The notes under the pieces: generated by a model
The model's database searches: none
Told to the model about the DNA's origin: nothing
What the model saw: only the letters and a program-made list of their open reading frames with translations
Translations under genes and position numbers: made by a program
Source: Planctomycetota bacterium
GTDB lineage: Bacteria; Planctomycetota; Planctomycetia; Pirellulales; Thermoguttaceae
NCBI GenBank assembly: GCA_023397045.1
Contig: JAEWUR010000049.1
Coordinates: forward strand, 1-6,459
Direction: 5' to 3'
DNA length: 6,459 bases
Shown here: in pieces, positions 1-4,885 of the stretch
Numbering within the stretch: position 1 is the first letter of the stretch
How the letters are laid out: each line of letters begins with the position of its first letter

Positions 1-225
1 GCGCAGATGTCCGTTCCTTCCGCGGTTGGACATTCCGCCTGGATCGACACCGACGATCTTCAGCAGATCTATGGCGGGCATTATGGAACGCAAGGACAGA
101 TCGATCTTGGAATTCGTTTCGCTAACGCCTTTTCTTCGGTCCCGGAACCATCTTTTTTTGCCTTGGCAACCACGGCATTGCTGACCACCGCCGCCTACTG
201 CTGGCGACGACGAAGCAGAGGTTAG
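1..225 (+). CDS. C-terminal end of a PEP-CTERM sorted exported protein (5' truncated by window)
   Basis: The reading frame is open from base 1 and ends at TAG 223-225, giving the last 74 residues of a longer protein. The ATG at 7 is probably internal, because the frame continues upstream of it to the window edge. The final 28 residues form a PEP-CTERM signal: a VPEP motif (residues 47-50 of the visible part), a hydrophobic membrane-spanning stretch (about 52-67) and a terminal arginine-rich cluster (WRRRSRG). In this class an exosortase recognises the signal at the inner membrane and the protein is released to the surface or extracellular matrix. The visible part before the signal shows no domain I recognise. 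No terminator hairpin is evident directly after the stop. PEP-CTERM proteins are abundant in planctomycetes, Verrucomicrobia and some Proteobacteria, which is my main taxonomic hint. Confidence 0.8.
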   Translation, partial: AQMSVPSAVGHSAWIDTDDLQQIYGGHYGTQGQIDLGIRFANAFSSVPEPSFFALATTALLTTAAYCWRRRSRG

Positions 226-353
226 CGAACGTGACGCCGCGAGCTATCCCAAAATGATGACATTCCAAAACAACGATGAAATCTCGGCCTTTCCGCAACC
301 CTACAACCTGTACAACTTCGGGCGTATTAGACGATGACGGACGAGCGTCGTGT

Positions 354-412
354 CCAACTGGAAATGTGGTGCCCCAGTAATGGGGTTGCGGGTTCGAGCC
401 CCGTGCCCTCCG
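354..412 (+). tRNA. 3' half of tRNA-Ser(GGA), probable integration-site (att) remnant
   Basis: The sequence folds as the 3' half of a class II tRNA. The anticodon loop CTGGAAA is at 358-364 with anticodon GGA at 360-362. The 3' anticodon-stem strand TGTGG is at 365-369. The long variable arm has CCCC (372-375) pairing with GGGG (382-385). The T stem GCGGG (388-392) pairs with CCCGT (400-404) around the T loop TTCGAGC. The acceptor 3' strand GCCCTCC is at 405-411, with discriminator G412. CCA is not encoded. An 18-base variable region, GGA anticodon and G discriminator fit serine. The partner strand CCACA is not present 5' of the loop (354-357 reads CCAA), and no D arm or GGAGGGC acceptor strand lies upstream. 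Similarity therefore starts in the anticodon stem-loop and the gene cannot be functional. Tyrosine recombinases often use tRNA anticodon-to-3'-end segments as attachment cores, so I read this as an att copy. Confidence 0.8.
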
Positions 413-425
413 CTTTGTAACTATC

Positions 426-458
426 GACCACGCCAAGAGTTGCGTGGTCTTTCTTTTT
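426..458 (+). terminator. Intrinsic terminator following the tRNA-Ser fragment
   Basis: A perfect 8-bp stem, GACCACGC (426-433) with GCGTGGTC (442-449), encloses an 8-base loop and is followed by a T-rich run (450-458). It begins 14 bases after the tRNA fragment's discriminator base and has the orientation expected of the original tRNA gene's terminator. The 3' flank of the fragment therefore looks like authentic tRNA downstream sequence. Confidence 0.8.
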
Positions 459-496
459 CTTGAGCAGCATCAACGACTCCCCACTGCCGGGCTGGA

Positions 497-518
497 ATGT
501 AGCCAAGATGTAGCCAAT
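497..518 (+). repeat. Tandem 11-bp direct repeat
   Basis: ATGTAGCCAAG (497-507) is followed immediately by ATGTAGCCAAT (508-518), identical at 10 of 11 positions. A small inverted repeat, TCTCG (518-522) with CGAGA (529-533), abuts it. The period is close to one helical turn, which suits adjacent protein binding sites. It sits in a 274-base stretch (413-686) that otherwise holds only the terminator and the dispersed repeat. Confidence 0.55.
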
Positions 519-686
519 CTCGAAAGTCCGAGACAACAGACGCCGGTGAACGTAGCAGGATGATGGCGGACGAATATTTTGGCTCGCGTGACGGACGATG
601 GCGGACACTGGCAAACATTGGGCGACGTCCACGGGCTCTATAACAGGGGTGCGCGGAACCGATCTGACAATGCGATTGAAAATCGG

Positions 687-1820
687 TCATTTCGGAATGA
701 AACCTCGCTTACGGAGCGCGGCCGTCAACAAATTGAGCTTAGGGTTTTCCGTCTTGAGCTTCAGGGCCTGTTTCGCGGCCGCGCCAGCTTGTTTGCCACC
801 ACCGAGCGCCTCACGCAAATCAGCGAGAATCTCACCGACCTGCTCGTATGCCTCTGTCGAACGCTGGCCCACGAGCCGCTCCGTTTCACGGAGAAACGGT
901 GTTGGGTCGGCAGCCATCATTTTGAGCCGTTTGGCTCGATCGCGGGTAGCCTTGGCTGCCGCCGCATTCTTTCGCTCCCGTTCGATTTCCTCTGCCGCAG
1001 TCTGCAACTGAGCGATGGTTCGGCCCACGTTCGTTGACGGCCATGACGGTTTGGACGAAACCTTCTCGAACTCCACGCGAATCTTCGATCGCACCGGCGA
1101 TTCCGAGTCCACGAGCAACTCGACCAACCATGCGTCCTTGGTGGCTTCTCGTTGATCGGCAATCCACGCGGCATAGCGAGATCGCCGGTCTTCCATGGCC
1201 GGCATTGGTCCGCTTTCACGGGCTGCGGCTGCGATCATCGCTTCGCCAAGTCCAAGGAACTCGGCCAATGCACATTGTGCATCCGTTGGATTTTTCAAAC
1301 CGGCGGGAACGGCCGCCTCAACCGTTTCTTCCGGGTCGTGATTGCCGTCCTGGCCAACCGCCAAATGTGCAAGATACAAGGGTCGCAGATCGCCGTCGAG
1401 GATCTCCGACCGCAGAGCGACAAGCCGATCCAGCATTTCGTTCAGGTCCCATAACTCATCGAGATCACCCGGTTCGTGATAGGGCTCAATCGCCAGAATG
1501 CCGCCCGAGCCTTGCTTGTCCTTCAAGAATCGAAGCGAATCGCCGGCGAGGTACGTCTTGGCGGCCCGGGCATCAGGAAAACCGCTGGGCAACCGTATGA
1601 GTAGCGATCGAACACCGAAGTTCGCGTAATGCAGGTGGATATCATATCCCCGCCGCAACATCTCCGGTGCGTTTCCGTGAAAATCGCCGAAATGATACTC
1701 ATTCTCGAATGACCACGGCGTAACTTCGGCGCGCGAAGATTGCTGCTGCATGTAGGCAAGGTCTTTTGCGCTGACCGCCTTGTCAATCGCACGGAACGCA
1801 ACGTATTGATACTCGCTCAT
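687..1820 (-). CDS. Conserved protein of unknown function, 377 aa, with coiled-coil C-terminal half
   Basis: The ATG at 1820 overlaps the stop of the upstream gene as ATGA, so translation is probably coupled; only a weak AGGG lies upstream. The N-terminal region (about residues 1-80) starts MSEYQYVAFRAIDKA and contains NEYHFGDFHGNA and YANFGVRSLLIRLP. From memory this pattern belongs to a family of bacterial hypothetical proteins whose function I do not know. The middle (110-200) is acidic and helical. Residues 265-305 are charged and alanine-rich, a likely coiled coil. The end (about 307-375) has a conserved look, with PFLRETERLVGQRSTEAY and LNLLTAALRKRGF, somewhat like the C-terminal tails seen beside SWIM zinc-finger proteins, which is a weak impression only. 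There is no signal peptide or membrane segment, so it should be cytosolic. No catalytic motif is visible. It is certainly a real gene, judging by length, composition and coupling. Confidence 0.88.
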   Translation of the reverse strand: MSEYQYVAFRAIDKAVSAKDLAYMQQQSSRAEVTPWSFENEYHFGDFHGNAPEMLRRGYDIHLHYANFGVRSLLIRLPSGFPDARAAKTYLAGDSLRFLKDKQGSGGILAIEPYHEPGDLDELWDLNEMLDRLVALRSEILDGDLRPLYLAHLAVGQDGNHDPEETVEAAVPAGLKNPTDAQCALAEFLGLGEAMIAAAARESGPMPAMEDRRSRYAAWIADQREATKDAWLVELLVDSESPVRSKIRVEFEKVSSKPSWPSTNVGRTIAQLQTAAEEIERERKNAAAAKATRDRAKRLKMMAADPTPFLRETERLVGQRSTEAYEQVGEILADLREALGGGKQAGAAAKQALKLKTENPKLNLLTAALRKRGFIPK

Positions 1821-2212
1821 TGCATGCCGCCCTGTTTGTGAGATTCGATAATCCTCCGCAATTCCGCGAAGTATTGGGCCGAGTTGAATGCGCGACGCTC
1901 CTTGCTCATGGCCCAGAGTTGGCCGGACACGGCTTGACCGATTGCATGACGGACCTCATGGGACGACATGCCCGCCTGCTCCATTTCGTGTGCGATGGCC
2001 ACAATGCCTTTCGGGTCGTCCGTCGCCAGTTGCCGCTCGACGATCGTGTGAATTGCGATGTGCATTCGCGGGCTCATCGGCTGACCATCCTCGCCGATGA
2101 CTTCGTCGGGCAATGTGCCACGTTCCCAGCCGGTTCGCCATTCAGGATGGCTCTTCAGTACGATCTGTATGGCGTTGTTGTCACTCAATTCCTTCGGACG
2201 TTTCGCAGACAT
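1817..2212 (-). CDS. DUF1841-like protein, 131 aa
   Basis: The start at 2212 is fixed by a strong ribosome site, GAGGAGGC (complement of 2217-2224), five or so bases upstream. The protein resembles the DUF1841 family. SHPEW is at 21-25. A central segment, MHIAIHTIVERQ (50-61), is followed by DDPKGI (65-70). SSHEVRHAIGQ (83-93) carries a histidine pair, and a C-terminal segment LW...YFAEL (99-118) completes the pattern. DUF1841 proteins share this spacing (histidines in the first helix, a P-x-GI turn, an HE-x-x-H helix, then a Tyr-rich end), but the biochemical role is unknown. H51, H55, H85, E86 and H89 could bind a metal; that is inference. It is cytosolic, with no signal or membrane segment. 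It is the first gene of a two-gene leftward operon with the 377-aa protein, sharing an ATGA junction. Family assignment is by eye and moderate; the gene itself is secure. Confidence 0.8.
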   Translation of the reverse strand: MSAKRPKELSDNNAIQIVLKSHPEWRTGWERGTLPDEVIGEDGQPMSPRMHIAIHTIVERQLATDDPKGIVAIAHEMEQAGMSSHEVRHAIGQAVSGQLWAMSKERRAFNSAQYFAELRRIIESHKQGGMQ

Positions 2213-2216
2213 AAAA

Positions 2217-2224
2217 GCCTCCTC
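2217..2224 (-). promoter_or_regulatory. Ribosome binding site of the DUF1841-like gene
   Basis: On the minus strand it reads GAGGAGGC, ending four bases before the ATG at 2212. It is an almost ideal Shine-Dalgarno sequence and supports that start. Confidence 0.75.
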
Positions 2225-2328
2225 GGAAAAGAATACACTCGCGATGCCAGCTCACGACGGGCGGGCAAGCGCCGGACCTTCTCATATTGCACAGACTTGT
2301 CGAATCACGGATTTCGCAAGGTGACGTT

Positions 2329-2358
2329 ATTCTAACGACGAATCGTGGTCGGTTGCAA
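2329..2358 (-). promoter_or_regulatory. Candidate promoter for the leftward DUF1841-like operon
   Basis: On the minus strand TTGCAA (2358-2353) is followed, after 18 bases, by TAGAAT (2334-2329; 5 of 6 to a sigma-70 -10). This would give a leader of roughly 110 bases. The match is modest and the spacing is at the long end. Confidence 0.35.
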
Positions 2359-2414
2359 GAGCGTCAGGGTTGTCGTCTTTTGCCGATCAAATTCTGCGAG
2401 GCGGCGGCCCCTGC

Positions 2415-2443
2415 TTGCCTGTGTCCGCGGCAATGGCTACACT
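2415..2443 (+). promoter_or_regulatory. Candidate promoter for the SEC-C gene
   Basis: TTGCCT (2415-2420) and TACACT (2438-2443) are 17 bases apart, each matching the sigma-70 consensus at 4 of 6 positions. A small hairpin, CTCGC (2442-2446) with GCGAG (2453-2457), would lie at the start of the transcript. The site lies in the 288-base divergent spacer 2213-2500, in which I see no gene. Confidence 0.35.
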
Positions 2444-2487
2444 CGCAGCAGCGCGAGACGGGTTGAAGGTCACGCGGACTTGTTGTG

Positions 2488-2494
2488 AAAGGAG
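2488..2494 (+). promoter_or_regulatory. Ribosome binding site deciding the SEC-C gene start
   Basis: AAAGGAG lies six bases before ATG 2501. An in-frame TTG at 2495 directly abuts this motif and is too close to it, so 2501 is the start. Confidence 0.8.
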
Positions 2495-2500
2495 TTGCCC

Positions 2501-2902
2501 ATGGGAGTCATTGCCGAATCGATCATGGAATACGCCCAACCGCTTCTTGATCAGGGCGATGGATCCATCGATAGCATGAACCGTGCGATGAAGCTGGCTC
2601 AGATGTGCTGGAACCTTGCGCTCTTGCCTGAGGGCCAACGGGAGGAATCCATCCAAAACTTCAAGCCGGCGCTGAACATGACCGATGGGGAGTTTGCCGA
2701 ATTTCGGCAACAAGTAATCCTGCCGATGATCGAGCGTCACGGCGAGATGTTTCCCGGGCTGCACTCGCATTCAAAGCAGATGCGCGACATGGTTGATGTT
2801 GTTCCGTCATCCACCAAGAAGCCGCCGAAAGCAGATCGCTACGCTCCTTGTCCCTGTGGCAGCGGCCGCAAATACAAGTTCTGTTGTGGTGCGCCGAAGT
2901 GA
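2501..2902 (+). CDS. Small SEC-C motif (zinc-binding) protein, 133 aa
   Basis: The start ATG 2501 is set by AAAGGAG six bases upstream. Residues 1-90 form a helical N-terminal domain of no family I can name, with features EYAQPLLDQGDGSID and MCWNLALLPEGQ. A lysine- and proline-rich linker (about 100-112) leads to a C-terminal SEC-C motif, CPCGSGRKYKFCC, with cysteines at 117, 119, 128 and 129 in the CxCx8CC arrangement. SEC-C is the zinc-binding tail first described at the end of SecA, where it contacts SecB and the ribosome. It is also a stand-alone module at the end of many small bacterial proteins of unknown function. Here it predicts zinc binding and perhaps protein contact, not secretion. 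There is no signal peptide. The gene diverges from the DUF1841-like operon across a 288-base spacer and has no close downstream partner: 2903-3101 holds no gene I can support. Confidence 0.88.
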   Translation: MGVIAESIMEYAQPLLDQGDGSIDSMNRAMKLAQMCWNLALLPEGQREESIQNFKPALNMTDGEFAEFRQQVILPMIERHGEMFPGLHSHSKQMRDMVDVVPSSTKKPPKADRYAPCPCGSGRKYKFCCGAPK

Positions 2903-3101
2903 TCGGATTGTTTTCATGGATAGCCACACCGACAGACACCAAGCCGTGATCCTCGTGGGATCGTCGACTGGTGCTGTCGTGTGGGCCCCTTCGCGGAGGT
3001 TGCTGGAGCACTGTTGTTTTCGGCTTGCGCTGGACCACAATTCCAGCCGCAAATGCTGCAATTGGGCGATTTGACGGCAAAACCTTGGAGGACGCCTTGC
3101 G

Positions 3102-3341
3102 TCAGATGCCGGCCAGCGACGGAATCGCGAATTCGCCGCCGCGCGGGGCTCGGGCATGAGCGCCGTGCCGATTAGGTGTGCTGCGGAACAACTTGCATTT
3201 GGCGAGAATCTCGGCACGCGTCGGATGGTATTCCTTTGGGCCCGGACCGGCCTGTATCCACCGGCCGCGATCGATCCAGCGTCCTTCCGCCTTCCATCGT
3301 TCGACATCGGCGGCAATCTTGACCTGATGCACGTTCTTCAT
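3102..3341 (-). CDS. Small hypothetical protein, 79 aa
   Basis: A GGGAG ribosome site (complement of 3349-3353) lies seven bases before ATG 3341; the frame is open further to 3428, but the upstream part has no comparable site. The protein begins MKNVHQVKIAADVERW, then contains RWIDRGRWIQAGPGPKEYHP and TRAEILAKC (41-49). A tryptophan/glycine-rich centre followed by a short helix with a P-T-R-x-E-I pattern looks like a genuine small soluble protein. I recognise no family. The last 25 residues are arginine- and proline-rich and less convincing, so a frameshift or late readthrough near residue 54 is possible. There is no signal peptide or membrane segment. It lies between the SEC-C gene (convergent) and the integrase (same strand, 311 bases away). 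Confidence is moderate and rests on the ribosome site and the composition of the first 53 residues. Confidence 0.5.
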   Translation of the reverse strand: MKNVHQVKIAADVERWKAEGRWIDRGRWIQAGPGPKEYHPTRAEILAKCKLFRSTPNRHGAHARAPRGGEFAIPSLAGI

Positions 3342-3348
3342 CGTTTGG

Positions 3349-3353
3349 CTCCC
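3349..3353 (-). promoter_or_regulatory. Ribosome binding site deciding the start of the 79-aa ORF
   Basis: It reads GGGAG on the minus strand, seven bases before ATG 3341, and favours this start over the longer frame opening at 3428. Confidence 0.5.
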
Positions 3354-3558
3354 ATTGATGTTTTTGCCGGCAATGATGCATCCGCCGACATCAGTGAGAC
3401 AGGAGCCATGCGCTGCCAAAAGAATCAAGCGCTCACCGCCGAAAACGATGTAATCTTCTGGTAATTCTTACCGAGAGCCACGCTTATGGCGGGTTCGCAC
3501 CGTGTGGGGCGCAGTTTTGCACGTGGTGCGGAGAATCGGATCGGCGAAAGGGAATGCC

Positions 3559-3600
3559 CGTTGCGAGACAAGGACGCAACGTGTGCCCACACGCGCAACG
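3559..3600. repeat. CGCAACG repeat cluster with a perfect palindrome
   Basis: CGTTGCG (3559-3565) is the inverse of CGCAACG at 3575-3581 and again at 3594-3600. Between the two direct copies is the perfect palindrome CGTGTG-CC-CACACG (3580-3593). The first two copies could form a hairpin with a 9-base loop. Confidence 0.6.
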
Positions 3601-3652
3601 TGGGCGGGGATGGGATAAGATCGCCAGTGAGGCCGGGCGATGTTCGCTATTG

Positions 3653-4885
3653 CTACGCTGCCCCGCCGCGCAGAATGCTGTCGAGTTTGTCGGCCGCTTC
3701 GAGTTGCATGGTGGGCAGAACGTGCGAGTAGGTGTCCAACGTCACGGAGATTTGCGAGTGGCCGAGCCGTTCTTGAACGATTTTGGGATGCACACCCGCG
3801 GAAAGCAGCAGCGTCGCCGACGTGTGCCGCAGGTCGTGGAACCTGATGTCGGGCAGGCCAGCCTTCTTCAACAGCGGCTTGAAGACGCGCTCGCGGAAAT
3901 GACTTCGTCGCAGTGGTCCGCCTTGTGTATCACAGAAGACCCAAGGGACATCATCGTGGCCTTCGGCGCGCATCTGTTTTCGGTGCTTCTTCAAGGCTTC
4001 GATGGCCACGGCGGGCAGATTGATACACCGCCGCCCCTTGGCCGCCTTGGGCTCGGTCAAAAACAACTTGCCCTGCAATTCGGTCAGCGTGTGCGTCACC
4101 ATGATCACGCCGGCTTTCAAGTCCACATCGGGCCATTGCAACCCAAACAACTCGCCCGATCGCATCCCGGCCGCGATGGCCAGAGTGAACAGCGCGCTAT
4201 GGCGATCGTGCTCGGTGACTTTCAGGAACTTGGCAACCTGTTCGGCATTCAACGGTGCGATGTCGGCCTTGGCGACTCGGGGACGATCCACATCGGCACA
4301 GACGTTATAGGGGATGAGCCGCCATCGCACGCCCTGTTTCAGCGCGCGGCGAAGGACGGCATGAGTCAGACGGATGGTCTCGGCACTCTTGCCATCGCGG
4401 GCCATCGCGCTATAGAGCCCTTGGATGTGAATGACCGCCAATTTCTGCAGAGGTACGCCGCTGAGATGCGGTTTGATGTGGTTCTTGATCACGCCTTCGT
4501 AGTTGGCATAGGTGGTTGGTTTCACAACGGTTTTGGCCGCGCCGGTCAGCCAGCGGTCCATAAACTCGCCGACTGTCATTCGATGCGGCTCGACCGGCGT
4601 ACCGGCCGCCACCTCGCTGAGCAGTTTGTGCAATTTGTTCTGCACGGCCTGCTTGGTCTTGCCGAAGATCGTCCGGCGTTTCCGTTTACCCTTTTCATTG
4701 TAGCCGGCGCTGTAGGTCGCGCACCACGTGCCGTTCGTGCGCTGGTAGATCGAGCCCTCGCCGCAGCCGCGGCGTTTGCTTGGATTGAACAATATCTTCT
4801 TGCGGCGGTTCACGCCCCGTTTGGCGGCCGGTTTTTCCTTGCCATCATTGCCCAGAAGATCTGGCGTCGATCGTTCACGCTCCAT
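3653..4885 (-). CDS. Tyrosine recombinase / phage-type integrase, 410 aa
   Basis: It catalyses site-specific strand exchange through a 3'-phosphotyrosine intermediate, integrating and excising the element. The start ATG 4885 is preferred over the longer frame to 5170 because AAAGGA (complement of 4893-4898) lies seven bases upstream and the extension only antisenses nothing useful while overlapping the upstream gene. Residues 41-90 are an N-terminal arm-binding domain (GEGSIYQRTNGTW). Residues 103-200 are the SAM-like core-binding domain (TVGEFMDRWL). The catalytic domain (about 210-400) has R242 in AAGMRSGELFGLQW, the probable lysine K280 in TEPKAAKGRR, H350 and R353 in FHDLRHT, H376 in ERLGHSQ and nucleophile Y386 in DTYSH. 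The set is complete and there are no frameshifts, so the enzyme should be active. It overlaps the upstream zinc-finger/HTH gene by 11 bases, so the two are probably co-translated. The tRNA-Ser remnant at 354-412 is a candidate substrate. Confidence 0.96.
   Translation of the reverse strand: MERERSTPDLLGNDGKEKPAAKRGVNRRKKILFNPSKRRGCGEGSIYQRTNGTWCATYSAGYNEKGKRKRRTIFGKTKQAVQNKLHKLLSEVAAGTPVEPHRMTVGEFMDRWLTGAAKTVVKPTTYANYEGVIKNHIKPHLSGVPLQKLAVIHIQGLYSAMARDGKSAETIRLTHAVLRRALKQGVRWRLIPYNVCADVDRPRVAKADIAPLNAEQVAKFLKVTEHDRHSALFTLAIAAGMRSGELFGLQWPDVDLKAGVIMVTHTLTELQGKLFLTEPKAAKGRRCINLPAVAIEALKKHRKQMRAEGHDDVPWVFCDTQGGPLRRSHFRERVFKPLLKKAGLPDIRFHDLRHTSATLLLSAGVHPKIVQERLGHSQISVTLDTYSHVLPTMQLEAADKLDSILRGGAA

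Larger units (their letters stand above)
333..608 (+). repeat. Three dispersed copies of GATGRCGGACGA around the tRNA fragment
   Basis: GATGACGGACGA occurs at 333-344, GATGGCGGACGA at 562-573 and GATGGCGGACAC at 597-608, all in direct orientation. A further overlapping GACGGACGA is at 590-598. The copies lie on both sides of the tRNA-Ser fragment. They could be recombinase arm-type sites or simply sequence drift; nothing else supports either reading. Confidence 0.4.
3342..3652. other. Intergenic region downstream of the integrase, with clustered short inverted and direct repeats
   Basis: These 311 bases contain no gene I can support. They hold a small perfect hairpin, GGTAA-TTC-TTACC (3460-3472). 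They also hold the CGCAACG repeat cluster (3559-3600) and an inverted repeat ATCGCC (3620-3625) with GGCGAT (3636-3641), 12 bases past the integrase stop. The last could act as a weak leftward transcription terminator, but it lacks a U-run. Such repeat-rich spacers beside integrases can carry recombinase or accessory-protein sites; here this is only a possibility. Confidence 0.5.

Noticed and set aside
122..632. Leftward reading frames carrying a GTGLEPATP-like segment
   Set aside because: These are antisense readings through the tRNA-Ser fragment; the pattern GTGLEPATP is the familiar artefact of translating the complement of a tRNA 3' end.
658..687. Inverted repeats ACCGAT/ATCGGT and CGATT/AATCG just past the 377-aa gene stop
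   Set aside because: The stems are short and no U-run follows on the minus strand, so I do not call a terminator.
579..1600. Rightward open frames of 137-188 residues
   Set aside because: Antisense to the 377-aa gene, arginine/serine/proline-rich in composition, and with no family resemblance.
2807..3316. 169-residue leftward frame and several rightward frames in 2793-3175
   Set aside because: Arginine/serine-rich shadow composition, no ribosome site, overlap with the SEC-C gene or the 79-aa ORF. The rightward segment containing GRFDGKTLEDALRQMP (about 3065-3112) looked protein-like but is too short to support.
3489..3497. GCGGGTTCG shared with the T arm of the tRNA fragment
   Set aside because: Only nine bases match, no T stem or acceptor strand follows, so it is not a second att copy.
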